From positions 3,720,001 to 3,784,000 of the forward strand of contig NZ_CP102592.1 in NCBI RefSeq assembly GCF_025666195.1: a DNA stretch of 64,000 nt. Reading direction: 5' to 3'. Positions 19,601 to 27,414 of this stretch are shown piece by piece (positions within the stretch are counted from its first letter, which is position 1; each line of letters begins with the position of its first letter). The stretch comes from Xanthomonas sp. CFBP 8443 (lineage in GTDB: Bacteria; Pseudomonadota; Gammaproteobacteria; Xanthomonadales; Xanthomonadaceae). The translations under genes were made by a program, and so were the position numbers. The notes under the pieces are model-generated. The model was not told the origin of the DNA and did no database searches. It saw nothing but the letters and a program-made list of their open reading frames with translations.

Positions 19601-20877
19601 ATCGGCACCACGCCCTGCGGCGCCGGCGCGTCGCTCGGCAGCGGCCAGTAGCGCAGCGTTTCCAGGCTGGTGCGGGTGATGTCGAGGATTTCCTCGCGAC
19701 CCGGGCGGCGCTCGCGCAGCGCTTCCAGGTAGTACTCCAGGCTGGCCATCGCATCGGCCAGCGTGTCGAGCTGGCGCCCGCTGGGCACGCGGCGCTTGCC
19801 GATCAGTTCGACGGCGACGTAGCGGCGCACGCCTTCCAGGTAATCGGCCGGCTGCGGCAGTTCCAGCATGCGCAGCGCACCGGCGACCTCGCCGAGCAGG
19901 CGCGGCACGTCGCCCAGGCGCTCGTGTTCCCAGTTGGTCTCGATGAAGGCGACGAAATGCTCGCGCGCCGCGGCGAAATTGGCGATCGCCTCGTGCGCCA
20001 GCACCTCCACCGTGCGCCGCGCCTCGGCGGCGCTGGCATCGTCGTGGATGCCGGCGCTGGCGCCGAGATAGGCGACCTGGTCGTCCAGCGAGGCGTCCAC
20101 GTACAGCAGCGCGCCAGCGATATCCAGCAACACGCCTTCGTCGGCCTCGCGCTCGCCCTCGACGATGCTGCGCAGCGAATCGCGCTGCTGCACCACCACG
20201 CCGCGGGCCACGCCCAGGCCCATCACCCCGAGGGTGTCGGCGACGTTGCCGAGTTCGTCCACCTGGGTCTGCAACGCGGCGACGTCGCCGCCGGTGCGCA
20301 GGTGCAGGTCGAGCGCGTCCTTGACCCGCAGCAGTTCTTCCTTGATCGCGGTGCCGACGGTGTCGAGCAGTTCGCGGTTGCGGCCGCTGAGGCTGCCGCG
20401 GGCGTGGTCCAGTTCGGCCTCGGTGACCGCGCTGGCATCCGGCGACAGCGCGAACAGTGCGCCTTCGCTCAGGCCCGGCTCGCCGCGCGAGGCGCGGATC
20501 TCGTTGAGCAGCGGCAGCAGCACGATCGGGATGTCGCGATGGCCGTCCTGCAGGCGCTCCAGGTAGTCGGGCAGCAGCACGGTGCCGCGCATCAGCGTCG
20601 CGCAGGCCTCGTCGCGATCGGGCACCTGGCCGTTCTGCACGGCGATGGCCAGCAGTTCCAGTTCCTCGGCGACCATCGCCGGCGCGTACAGCTCGACCAT
20701 GCGCAAGGTGCCCTGCACCTGGTGCAGGTAGCCGGCGCAGAAGCGCATGCGGCTGGTGTCGGCCGGATCTTCGACGAAGTATTCGATCTCACCGCGTACC
20801 TGGCGCAGAGTCTCGTCCAGCTCCGGCTTGACCCAGCCCAGGGCGGCGTGGCTCATCGCATCGCGCAGCGCGCTCAT
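13624..20877 (-). CDS. chpA: ChpA hybrid histidine kinase of twitching motility
   Basis: This 2417-residue protein is close in size to Pseudomonas ChpA. Phosphotransfer (Hpt) boxes are seen near residues 50 (LHQVQGTLRMVEL), 861 (HTLKGSGRLVGA), 1006 (HTMSGAF) and 1674 (HTLKGGARMAG). Other Hpt-like segments lack His. A very acidic Ala/Asp/His-rich linker spans about residues 1130-1620. The CheA core follows: dimerisation helices, ATPase N-box EHMLRNSVAHGLE near 2007, DDGAGLN and GRGVGMDVV, then a CheW-like domain. A C-terminal receiver has VVDDSLTMRK and LLDIEMPRMDG. The kinase relays signals from PilJ to PilG and PilH, which control pilus extension and retraction. ATG 20877 is chosen over an ATG at 20901 on SD spacing (GGGG, 7 bp). 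Confidence 0.93.
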   Translation of the reverse strand: MSALRDAMSHAALGWVKPELDETLRQVRGEIEYFVEDPADTSRMRFCAGYLHQVQGTLRMVELYAPAMVAEELELLAIAVQNGQVPDRDEACATLMRGTVLLPDYLERLQDGHRDIPIVLLPLLNEIRASRGEPGLSEGALFALSPDASAVTEAELDHARGSLSGRNRELLDTVGTAIKEELLRVKDALDLHLRTGGDVAALQTQVDELGNVADTLGVMGLGVARGVVVQQRDSLRSIVEGEREADEGVLLDIAGALLYVDASLDDQVAYLGASAGIHDDASAAEARRTVEVLAHEAIANFAAAREHFVAFIETNWEHERLGDVPRLLGEVAGALRMLELPQPADYLEGVRRYVAVELIGKRRVPSGRQLDTLADAMASLEYYLEALRERRPGREEILDITRTSLETLRYWPLPSDAPAPQGVVPIAADASPLAPMPELGLASTDAIAEAPRAVSAPPPVPSWDLAPATDAPVAASLPPPLPGEVPQAPQWTLDEAADVAGNAAAAETIGGVADEGMPSDADVSAADSDGSSIVAPASTSFDPVAAEQDEWSAASAPLHISVDTLALEGDAFRPETDVSSDQPAAPVADATAPAGYGFDPVAAEYAESEPAADDASLVIVDTPAPAFSGSADDDVLVIELEDAPAFADAPLAASDDVHSIAWSDAPASLADDDSDVAAEHDTPTIDLSASDTVFSTEAEAEAASDTTPHPYAGEAEQADAEPSPFVDLTWPEPTPEPEAPAPGVHKASIQPIELDDASAAFLAELDAAAAQFDVAAATTAGAAGASAADEHPQSATDAVQAAAPATIDGGFVDDGGEIDADIREVFLEEFDEELVNLGNLLPAWRASPGHMESLRPIRRVFHTLKGSGRLVGARVLGEFSWKIESMLNRVLDGTRAASPAVVTMVELAYDVLPQLNAALRGHGVIHADLDAIQAVAERIAAGEDAYYFAAAPTPAAAAPRAGTPASVDSVLREILEAEVGTHLETVRDWLQHAPQPATEALLRAVHTMSGAFAMTDVPEITEVTGPAESYVKRLLAADMLPSADGVRALDDAAHAIAGTIEELQAPSPVIPPFTELAQRLQALVATLPEAQWPVVAHDEDDEDAAPAHADAALDPTLLQAVELTAADDLSAYLGDARHLDAAGTDAERAPVADADADASAAQADAPLAWPPTSDDTDVPAPSDASAEDLASATPVSDDTNASFGERDDATVADVAPADGDAEESNAIAAPPADSGSAPAAIDADEQALLAQDGKLDELTVDAPLADERVPADSELPPPEGAIEPQEQDATADDTTVHDASLHGERPGESDQDTHDQDQDQDARAEHEHDQERDPQGYAFSAESAQPSTHWHGTEPASANDDAEPQAADDAAAHADADVDADVASHVESDMEAAAGSFPDGAADETDRHAAQADADAHPADAGDHVQATDAGAGLHAQDDADAAAESQPDAAAGDVDSDAARADIQAYPADAAATDEGGHTLAPHADAATPDVADAAPVATAHAEATHPTDTHDAATHDAVHEGDAGLDAPSDADDAHIDQTQPTDLSDAEHPTDVEPADAEAPEAIEHPTDADRELALADTAVQADAATSDEHHAPADAADAASFAEAAHHDAAPADLAAVDMGPLDFADLDRELVDIFVEEGKDLLDHCDRLIAELRAAPQDRDALAGLQRDLHTLKGGARMAGVNPIGDLGHGIESLLEAVAANRTELDRSDVQLLERGFDRLHQLLTLTGNHRAVAMPIDLIGRFDARTHGRSVPADADASVDVHADDADVAAMIQAAVDPESVPAPEPAPLSAPLPVDGALDEESMIARPMQEQVRVRADLLDRLVNHAGEVAIYRSRLEQQLGAFRGAMSELDRTNARLRDQLRRLDLETEAQIVARYQREQDQTEQSFDPLELDRFSTLQQLSRALNESAADLGGLQGVLDDLARQYDGLLQQQSRVSSELQDGLMRARMVPFDGLVPRLRRVVRQAASETGKQVHLTLEGTHGELDRNVLDRMIAPLEHMLRNSVAHGLETPEQRRAAGKLEEGSIAIRLRREGSEIVLEVADDGAGLNRDAIRHRAEQRGLIAIGAALSEEELDSLIFAPGFSTYDQVSQLAGRGVGMDVVRNEVRQLGGSVDIHSVWGQGVTFTLRLPQTLAVTQAVFVQIGETTFAVPVASVSGIGRISRERFEAADGGYHYSGEEFALHDLGSLVGQAPARAEGQVQVPLLLVRAGDLRAAVAIDQVLGNREIVVKPVGLQIASVPGIYGATITGDGRVVVILDVAPLVRRYLAQPARPVVEAAPTEQRRVPLVMVVDDSLTMRKVTGRVLERHNFDVIAARDGIEALERLEERVPDLMLLDIEMPRMDGYELATAMRADPRYKAVPIVMITSRSGDKHRQRAFEIGVQRYLGKPYQELDLMRNVYDLLGIARVRE

Positions 20878-20988
20878 CGCAGCGCCCCGGCGGACGGCCA
20901 CGCGCCGCGCGGCGTCGGCGCGGCAGCGGAGTGCAGGGATTTTTCACGGTACGTCATGTGCGCTTCCTTCCACCCTGTTCCGATCCGC

Positions 20989-23025
20989 TCACGCTGGCAG
21001 CTTGAAGTCGGCGACCGAGCGCCGCAGGTCCGCTGCCAGTTCCGCCAGGCGCCCGATCGAGTCGGCGGTCTGGCCGGCGCCTTGCGAGGTCTGGCCGGTG
21101 ATGCGACGGATCACGTCCATCGTCTGGGTGATGTCCGTCGCCGCCGCGGACTGCTGGTGCGCGGCGATGGAGATGTTCTTGATGAGGTTGTTCAAGGCGT
21201 TGGAGACGCGCTCGATCTCGGTCAGCGCGGTGCCGGCGTCCTCGGCCAGGCGCGCGCCGGACACCACTTCGGAGGTGGTCTGCTCCATCGAGCTGACCGC
21301 TTCGTTGGTATCGGCCTGAATCGTCTGCACCAGGCCTTCGATGCGGCGCGTGGCGCCGGAGGTGCGTTCGGCCAGGCGCTGCACTTCGTCGGCGACCAGC
21401 GCGAAACCGCGGCCGGCCTCGCCCGCCGAGGCGGCCTGCACCGCGGCGTTGAGCGCCAGGATGTTGGTCTGCTCGGAAATGTCGTTGATCAGTTCGACGA
21501 TCGAGCCGATCTCCTGGGTCGATTCGCCCAGGCGCTTGATGCGCTTGGAGGTTTCCTGGATCTGGTCGCGGATCTGGTCCATGCCCTGGATGGTCTCGCG
21601 GACCACGCCGGCGCCCTCGGCGGCGATCACCACCGAGCGCTGCGCCACCTCGGCCGACTCGCTGGAGTTGCGCGAGACCTGTTCGATGCTGGCGGCGATT
21701 TCGTTGATGCGCTCGGACGCCGAACCGATCTGCTCGGCCTGGTGGCCGGCGGCCTCGGCCAGCTGCAGCGCGGTGGCCTGGGTTTCCTCGGTGGAGATGG
21801 CGACCTTGGCCGAGGTGTCGTTGATGGTGGTGACCAGGTGGCGCAGCTCGTCGACCGCGTAGTTGATCGCGTCGGCGATGGCGCCGGTCATGTCCTCGGT
21901 GACCGAGGCCTTGACGGTCAGGTCGCCTTCGCCGAGCGAGCTGATTTCGTCGAGCAGGCGCATGATCGCCTGCTGGTTGCGGCTGTTGTATTCGACCTGG
22001 GTCTGGTAGCGGATTTCCTGGTCGCGGGTGCGGCTGCGCACCGAGGTCCAGACGAAGCCGATGATCGACAGCAGCGCCAGCAGGCCGGACACCACGCCCA
22101 GCCAGAAATTCGGGAACAGGCGGGTGTCGCGCACCGAGCCGAACGCGGAGAACGCGTCGAACAGCTTCTTGCTGTCGTCGAGCATCTTGTCCGAGCCGGC
22201 GGTCAGCGCCGCGGCCGAGGACTGCGCGGCGAACAGGCTGCGCGAGCTGGCCAGCAGCGCGTCCAGGTCCTTCTTCATTTCCGCCCACTGCGCCTGCGAC
22301 TGCTCCAGCGCGCCCAGCGCGGCGGCGTTGCGCACCGGCGCGATGCCCAGTTCCTCGTTGCCGTTGCGCAGGCCTTCGAGCATCTGCCCGAACACCACCG
22401 AGTCGCGCGCCAGCGCGTCGCCGGCGCTGGCCGCGCCGCTGCCGCCGGCGCGCATTTCGGTGACGCGGCGGGCCATGGTGCCGGCCACCACCACCTGCTG
22501 CAGGGTGTTGTAGATCTGCGCGGCGGGGGCGCCGCCGACGGTCATCGCGCGCACCACCTCGTTGAGCTGCGCCTGCAGCTGCGGCACGCCGCCGACGAAG
22601 CGTTCGGCGTTGCCGGCCAGCGCCAGCACCGCCGGCTCGCTGTCCACCACCTGCTGCGCGTTCTTGCCCAGCGGGGTCCAGGTGCGGTTGAGTTCGGCCA
22701 GCGGGCCGGCGATGCCGGTCTCGTTGGCATAGCGCGCATTGAGCTCGGCGACCGTGCTCTCCACCCGCGCCTTGGTCTGCTTGAACTGCTTGTAGGTGGC
22801 GGCGTTGCCGGACACCGCGTCGCGGCCCTGGTTGGCCAGCTGCTGCGACAGCACCTGCAGGTCGGCCGCGCCGGTGCTGGCGCCGGCCAGGCGATTGCCC
22901 TGCCAGGTGGCCACGCCGGTGTTGGCGCCGAACACGATCAGCGACAGTGCCAGCAGGCCCAGCCAGAAACTCGTCCCCATGCTGCCAAGCTTGTTGGCCT
23001 TGGGGGCGTCCGCTGCAGTACTCAT
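20989..23025 (-). CDS. pilJ: Chemoreceptor PilJ of type IV pili
   Basis: This 678-residue methyl-accepting chemotaxis protein has a first membrane helix at about residues 18-38 (FWLGLLALSLIVFGANTGVA). A periplasmic sensor region of about 270 residues follows, with two PilJ-type repeats. The second helix lies near residue 300 (FWLGVVSGLLALLSIIGFVW), followed by HAMP-like and signalling domains. The signalling tip reads NILALNAAVQAASAGEAGRG, then FALVADEVQRLAERT, typical of receptors. It feeds the ChpA kinase through PilI and ChpC. The lack of an obvious active ChpB and of PilK in this operon raises the question of whether it is methylated. Confidence 0.95.
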   Translation of the reverse strand: MSTAADAPKANKLGSMGTSFWLGLLALSLIVFGANTGVATWQGNRLAGASTGAADLQVLSQQLANQGRDAVSGNAATYKQFKQTKARVESTVAELNARYANETGIAGPLAELNRTWTPLGKNAQQVVDSEPAVLALAGNAERFVGGVPQLQAQLNEVVRAMTVGGAPAAQIYNTLQQVVVAGTMARRVTEMRAGGSGAASAGDALARDSVVFGQMLEGLRNGNEELGIAPVRNAAALGALEQSQAQWAEMKKDLDALLASSRSLFAAQSSAAALTAGSDKMLDDSKKLFDAFSAFGSVRDTRLFPNFWLGVVSGLLALLSIIGFVWTSVRSRTRDQEIRYQTQVEYNSRNQQAIMRLLDEISSLGEGDLTVKASVTEDMTGAIADAINYAVDELRHLVTTINDTSAKVAISTEETQATALQLAEAAGHQAEQIGSASERINEIAASIEQVSRNSSESAEVAQRSVVIAAEGAGVVRETIQGMDQIRDQIQETSKRIKRLGESTQEIGSIVELINDISEQTNILALNAAVQAASAGEAGRGFALVADEVQRLAERTSGATRRIEGLVQTIQADTNEAVSSMEQTTSEVVSGARLAEDAGTALTEIERVSNALNNLIKNISIAAHQQSAAATDITQTMDVIRRITGQTSQGAGQTADSIGRLAELAADLRRSVADFKLPA

Positions 23026-23065
23026 GATTCGACCTCGATCTTCGATGCGAAGGCAGGCCGCGCGC

Positions 23066-23596
23066 TCAGGCGGCGGCTTGACGGAATTCGGGTGTACGCG
23101 ACAGCAGCGACAGCGAGAACACGCCCCAGTCGTTGCTGTCGCCGCGGAACGCGCGGTCGACGAAGTGCGCGTAGCGGCCCTGGGCCAGCTCGCCGGGTTC
23201 CACCGCCTGCGACTCGGCGAAGCTGCGCTGGCCGAACAGTTCGTCGATGGTCAGCGCCACGTCGCCGCCGCTCTGGCGCATGATCAGCACGCGCTGGCCT
23301 TCCAGCAGCGAGGTGCGCTGGCCTTCCATGAACTGCTTCAAATCGACCACCGGGAACAGGTTGCCGCGCAGGTTGCCCACGCCCAGCAGCCACGGCTGTG
23401 CGCCCGGCACCGGGGTGATCGGCGGCATGCGCACGATTTCCACCACCTCGCGGAAATCGGACACCAGATGGCGGTTGCCGACGCGGAAGCCGACCCCGCG
23501 CCAGATGTTCTCGTCGAACTCGCGCTCGGGCATCTGCACCGCGTGCGCCAGGCTGCGCCGCTCGTAGGCCTCGAGGATGTCGAAGGGCGAACGCAC
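23066..23596 (-). CDS. pilI: CheW-like adaptor PilI
   Basis: The 176-residue protein has one CheW-like domain: WRGVGFRVGNRHLVSDFREV, WLLGVGNLRGNLFPVVDLKQ and RVLIMRQSGGDVALTIDELF. It links PilJ to ChpA. The ATG at 23596 lies 1 bp from the pilH stop codon, and the pilJ start is 40 bp further on. Confidence 0.92.
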   Translation of the reverse strand: MRSPFDILEAYERRSLAHAVQMPEREFDENIWRGVGFRVGNRHLVSDFREVVEIVRMPPITPVPGAQPWLLGVGNLRGNLFPVVDLKQFMEGQRTSLLEGQRVLIMRQSGGDVALTIDELFGQRSFAESQAVEPGELAQGRYAHFVDRAFRGDSNDWGVFSLSLLSRTPEFRQAAA

Positions 23597-23597
23597 G

Positions 23598-23960
23598 TCA
23601 GCCGACCAATTGGTTGATGCGGGCGATCAGGTCGTCTTCGCGCGGCGGCTTGACGATGTAGTCGGTGGCGCCCTGGCGCATGCCCCAGACCTTGTCGGTC
23701 TCCATGCTCTTGGTGCTGATGATCAGCACCGGGATGTGCCGGGTGGCCTCGTCGCGCGACAGCGCGCGGGTGGCCTGGAAGCCGCTCATCCCCGGCAGCA
23801 CCACGTCCATCAGCACCAGGCTGGGCGCCTGCTCGCGGACGATCTTCAGCCCGTCCTCGGCGTTGTCGGTGGCGAGCACCTCGTGCCCGGCCTTTTCCAG
23901 CCATTGCGTAAACACCGCCCGGTCGGTCGGTGAGTCCTCGATCAACAAGATTCGAGCCAT
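23598..23960 (-). CDS. pilH: Response regulator PilH
   Basis: This stand-alone receiver of 120 residues has the acidic pocket in LLIEDSPTDRA, the phosphoacceptor Asp in LVLMDVVLPGMSGF, Thr/Ser in LIISTKSME and the conserved Lys in YIVKPPRE. In Pseudomonas, PilH supports pilus retraction and can act as a phosphate sink for ChpA. The open frame extends further upstream, but the ATG at 23960 with GGGGAAAGG about 5 bp before it gives the family's normal N-terminus, MARILLIEDS. The gap to pilG is 17 bp. Confidence 0.95.
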   Translation of the reverse strand: MARILLIEDSPTDRAVFTQWLEKAGHEVLATDNAEDGLKIVREQAPSLVLMDVVLPGMSGFQATRALSRDEATRHIPVLIISTKSMETDKVWGMRQGATDYIVKPPREDDLIARINQLVG

Positions 23961-23977
23961 GGTGCCTTTCCCCCTGG

Positions 23978-24379
23978 TCAGGCGTTGACGTACGTACGGA
24001 TCGCGCCCAGCAGTTCTTCGCGTGTGAAGGGTTTGGTGAGGTACTGCTCGGAACCGACGATGCGCCCGCGCGCCTTGTCGAACAGGCCGTCCTTGGAGGA
24101 CAGCATGATCACCGGCGTCGCCTTGAACAGCTGGTTGCCCTTGATCAGCGCGCAGGTCTGATAGCCGTCCAGCCGCGGCATCATGATGTCCACGAAGATG
24201 ATCTGCGGCTGCTGATCGGCGATCTTGGCCAAGGCCTCGAACCCATCGGTGGCGGTGACCACCTCGCACCCCTCGCGCTTCAACAGCGTTTCGGCGGTAC
24301 GGCGGATCGTCTTCGAGTCATCGATCACCATGACTCTCAGTCCTGCGAGTTCCCCACCCGCAGTCGTGTTTTCACTCAT
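23978..24379 (-). CDS. pilG: Response regulator PilG
   Basis: This 133-residue stand-alone receiver has acidic residues in VMVIDDSKTIRR, phosphoacceptor Asp in IIFVDIMMPRLDGY, SSKDG and Lys in YLTKPFTRE. PilG is the output regulator for pilus extension in the Pil-Chp system. It is the first gene of the operon and has GGGGGG about 9 bp before the ATG. A candidate sigma-70 promoter lies 58 bp upstream. The gene is divergent from gshB. Confidence 0.95.
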   Translation of the reverse strand: MSENTTAGGELAGLRVMVIDDSKTIRRTAETLLKREGCEVVTATDGFEALAKIADQQPQIIFVDIMMPRLDGYQTCALIKGNQLFKATPVIMLSSKDGLFDKARGRIVGSEQYLTKPFTREELLGAIRTYVNA

Positions 24380-24437
24380 TCACTTGCCCCCCAGGCGCGC
24401 GACGCTTCATCGGATCCGACGTCGCTGCGAAACGACA

Positions 24438-24466
24438 TGTATCCCAAGACCCGCTCAGACTGTCAA
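24438..24466 (-). promoter_or_regulatory. Candidate sigma-70 promoter of pilGHIJ-chpA
   Basis: On the minus strand, TTGACA (24466-24461, a perfect -35) is followed after 17 bp by GATACA (24443-24438, three of six -10 bases). It lies 58 bp upstream of the pilG start. The match is seen in sequence; activity is inferred. Confidence 0.5.
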
Positions 24467-24624
24467 GGCCGTCGCCACGGCGCTGCGTTGGACCACTTTC
24501 CGGAGCCAACTATGTCACAGTTTGGCTGCCGCCGCAGGGTGCTGCGCGGCCCGGCGGCGGTGACCTTGCGCGCGCCCGGCGCCGACCCGCTACCATCTTC
24601 TCGCTCAGTCCCCCAGGTGCCGCC

Positions 24625-25575
24625 ATGTCGTTCGATGTCATCGTGGTGATGGATCCCATCGCCAGCATCAAGATTGCCAAAGACACTACCTTCGCGATGT
24701 TGCTGGAAGCGCAGCGCCGCGGCCACCGGCTGCACTACGTGCGCCCCGGCGGGCTGTCGCTGCGCGAGGGCCGCGCGCTGGCGCAGGCCGCGCCGCTGCA
24801 GGTGCGCGACGACAAGGCCGGCTGGTTCGAGCTGGGCGCGTTCGCCGAGCTGGCGTTCGGCACCGGCCAGGTGGTGCTGATGCGCAAGGACCCGCCGTTC
24901 GACTCGGAATTCCTGTACGACACCCATGTGCTGAGCGTGGCACAGCGCGCCGGCGCCCAGGTCATCAACGACCCGCAGGGCCTGCGCGACTTCAACGAGA
25001 AGCTGGCCGCGCTGCTGTTCCCGCAATGCTGCCCGCCGACCCTGGTCAGCCGCGACGCGGCGGCGCTGAAGGCGTTCGTGCTCGAGCACGGCCAGGCGGT
25101 GCTGAAGCCGCTGGACGGGATGGGCGGGCGTTCGATCTTCCGCAGCGGCACCGGCGACCCCAACCTCAACGTGATCCTGGAGACGCTGACCGACGGCGGC
25201 CGCAAGCTGGCCCTGGCGCAGCGCTTCATTCCCGACATCAGCGCCGGCGACAAGCGCATCCTGCTGGTCGACGGGGTGCCGGTGGACTACTGCCTGGCGC
25301 GGATCCCGCAGGGCGACGAGTTCCGCGGCAACCTGGCCGCCGGCGGCCGCGGCGAAGGCCGCCCGCTGAGCGAGCGCGACCGCTGGATCGCCGGCCAGGT
25401 CGGCCCGGAGATGCAGCGCCGCGGCATGCGCTTCGTCGGCCTGGACGTGATCGGCGACTACCTGACCGAGGTCAACGTCACCAGCCCCACCTGCGTGCGC
25501 GAACTGGACGCGCAGTACGGGCTGAACATCGCCGGGCTGCTGTTCGACGCGATCGAGGCCTACCCGGCGCGATGA
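24625..25575 (+). CDS. gshB: Glutathione synthetase
   Basis: This 316-residue ATP-grasp enzyme joins gamma-glutamylcysteine and glycine to give glutathione. Landmarks are VIVVMDPIASIKIAKDTTFA near the N-terminus, LMRKDPPFDSEFLYDTH, VINDPQGLRDFNEKL, AVLKPLDGMGGRSIFR and DYLTEVNVTSPTC near the C-terminus. The length is the usual one for the family. Its stop codon overlaps the tonB start (ATGA at 25572), so the two genes form an operon. Location next to pilG is also seen in Pseudomonas. Confidence 0.96.
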   Translation: MSFDVIVVMDPIASIKIAKDTTFAMLLEAQRRGHRLHYVRPGGLSLREGRALAQAAPLQVRDDKAGWFELGAFAELAFGTGQVVLMRKDPPFDSEFLYDTHVLSVAQRAGAQVINDPQGLRDFNEKLAALLFPQCCPPTLVSRDAAALKAFVLEHGQAVLKPLDGMGGRSIFRSGTGDPNLNVILETLTDGGRKLALAQRFIPDISAGDKRILLVDGVPVDYCLARIPQGDEFRGNLAAGGRGEGRPLSERDRWIAGQVGPEMQRRGMRFVGLDVIGDYLTEVNVTSPTCVRELDAQYGLNIAGLLFDAIEAYPAR

Positions 25576-26453
25576 GCGCGGCCGCCGCGACGCCCGCGCC
25601 GCGCATCGGCGAGCGCGAACGGCTCAGCGCCACGCTGGTGCTGTCGTTGATCGTGCACGGCCTGCTGATCCTGGGGGTCGGCTTCGCGATCGACGACGAC
25701 GCGCCGCTGGTGCCGACCCTGGACGTGATCTTCAGCCAGACCAGCACCCCACTGACGCCCAAGCAGGCCGACTTCCTGGCCCAGGCCAACCAGCAGGGCG
25801 GCGGCGACCACGACACCCCCCAACGCCCGCGCGACAGCCAGCCCGGGGTGGTGCCGCAGCAGCACGACGGCCTGGCGCCGCAGGCGCTGCGCGCGCAGAC
25901 CGCGGCGGCGGCGCCGGAGCCGACCCCGCGCGTGGTCAGCAGCGCGCGTGGCGAACAGCCGCTGCCGGCGCCGCAGACCCAGCCGCGCACCGACGCCCCG
26001 ACCCAGCCGGTGGACGCGCAACGCGAGCAGCGCGACGCGGAGATGGCGCGCCTGGCCGCCGAGGTGCACCTGCGCTCGGAGCAGTACGCCAAGCGCCCGA
26101 ACCGCAAGTTCGTGTCCGCCAGCACCCGCGAGTACGCCTATGCCAACTACCTGCGCGCCTGGGTCGACCGTGCCGAGCGCGTCGGCAACCTCAACTATCC
26201 CGACGAAGCGCGACGGCAGCGGCTGGGCGGCCAGGTGGTGATCAGCGTCGGGGTCCGCCGCGACGGCAGCATCGAGAGCAGCCGCGTGCTGCGCTCCAGC
26301 GGCGTGCCGATGCTCGATGCCGCGGCGCTGCGGGTGGTGCAGCTGGCGCAACCGTTCCCACCGCTGCCGCACACCGAAGACAACATCGACATCCTGCAGG
26401 TGACCCGCACCTGGGTGTTCCTGCCCGGCGGCACGCTGCGCGACGATCGTTGA
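25572..26453 (+). CDS. TonB-family energy transducer (TonB3-like)
   Basis: The 293-residue protein has a short cytosolic N-terminus and one membrane helix (residues 18-40, LSATLVLSLIVHGLLILG). It contains the S-x3-H pair (Ser25, His29) used by TonB to couple to ExbB/ExbD. A Pro/Gln-rich periplasmic linker leads to a TonB C-terminal domain (NLNYPDEARRQRLGGQVVIS, GVPMLDAAALRVVQLAQPFP). No exbB or exbD gene is adjacent. In P. aeruginosa, tonB3 lies in the same position next to gshB and pilG and is needed for twitching motility. A pilus-related role is therefore plausible but inferred. Confidence 0.85.
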   Translation: MSAAAATPAPRIGERERLSATLVLSLIVHGLLILGVGFAIDDDAPLVPTLDVIFSQTSTPLTPKQADFLAQANQQGGGDHDTPQRPRDSQPGVVPQQHDGLAPQALRAQTAAAAPEPTPRVVSSARGEQPLPAPQTQPRTDAPTQPVDAQREQRDAEMARLAAEVHLRSEQYAKRPNRKFVSASTREYAYANYLRAWVDRAERVGNLNYPDEARRQRLGGQVVISVGVRRDGSIESSRVLRSSGVPMLDAAALRVVQLAQPFPPLPHTEDNIDILQVTRTWVFLPGGTLRDDR

Positions 26454-26498
26454 GCGCGCGCTTCGCATCGGACGCGCACGCGCCGAGACTGCGACAAG

Positions 26499-27200
26499 CC
26501 CCTCTCCCACCGGGAGAGGGGTTGGGGTGAGGGTACGGCCGCCACGGACCGCCTGGCGGCACCGAACATTTCCAGGCTTCGCCCGTACCCTCATCCGCCC
26601 CTTCGGGGCACCTTCTCCCGACGGGAGAAGGAACAGATCGAGCCCCTCTCCCGCCAGGAGAGGGGTTGGGGTGAGGGTACGTCGGCACCGATCGCCTGAC
26701 GCAACCGAACTTCCCAGCCTTCCCCCGTACCCTCATCCGCCCCTTCGGGGCACCTTCTCCCGACGGGAGAAGGACAAGTCGAGCCCCTCTCCCACCGGGA
26801 GAGGGGTTGGGGTGAGGGTACGTCGGCACCGACCACCTGATGCAACCGAACTTCCCAAGGCTTCGCCCGTACCCTCATCCGCCCCTTCGGGGCACCTTCT
26901 CCCGACGGGAGAAGGACAAGTCGAGCCCCTCTCCCACCGGGAGAGGGGTTGGGGTGAGGGTACGTCGGCACCGATCGCCTGATGCAAGCGAACTTCCAAG
27001 GCTTCGCCCGTACCCTCATCCGCCCCTGCGGGGCACCTTCTCCCGCAGGGAGAAGGGACGATCGAGCCCCTCTCCCGCTGGGAGAGGGGTTGGGGTGAGG
27101 GTAGGTCGGCACCGACCACCTGATGCAACCGAACTTCCCAAGGCTCCGCCCGTACCCTCATCCGCCCCTGCGGGGCACCTTCTCCCGCAGGGAGAAGGGA
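26499..27200. repeat. Tandem array of paired palindromes, about 142 bp period
   Basis: Five units repeat with a spacing of 141-144 bp; the GTGAGGGTAC mark occurs at 26527, 26671, 26812, 26954 and 27095. Each unit has a palindrome CCCCTCTCCC...GGGAGAGGGG followed by TTGGGGTGAGGGTAC, a spacer of about 45 bp, then GTACCCTCATCCGCCCC and a second palindrome CCTTCTCCC...GGGAGAAGG. The GAGGGTAC/GTACCCTC pair makes each unit a large inverted repeat. Short open frames here are artefacts. The array separates tonB from the Oar-like receptor gene. Confidence 0.9.
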
Positions 27201-27414
27201 GACGCAGGGCGCGCCGTGTGTCGGCAGGCGCCACAGCAACGGCAGAGATAACGATTGGTGCCGCCGACATAACCACGCGGCATTTCTGAATAGGCATCGC
27301 ATTAAGGTTAATGGGGGCGGGAACGTTACCGCGCGCACCGCATCACCCAAGGATGAGTGGACCGGAGGCCGGCGTGGGTGCGTCCCCGCCCCCACCACCC
27401 GAGCCGCCTCCTCC

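Noticed and set aside
16315-23283. Open frame of more than 2300 codons on the plus strand opposite chpA and pilJ
   Set aside because: It is an antisense shadow created by the strong third-position GC bias; its product is Arg/Gly/Val-rich with no family features, while the minus strand encodes complete ChpA and PilJ.
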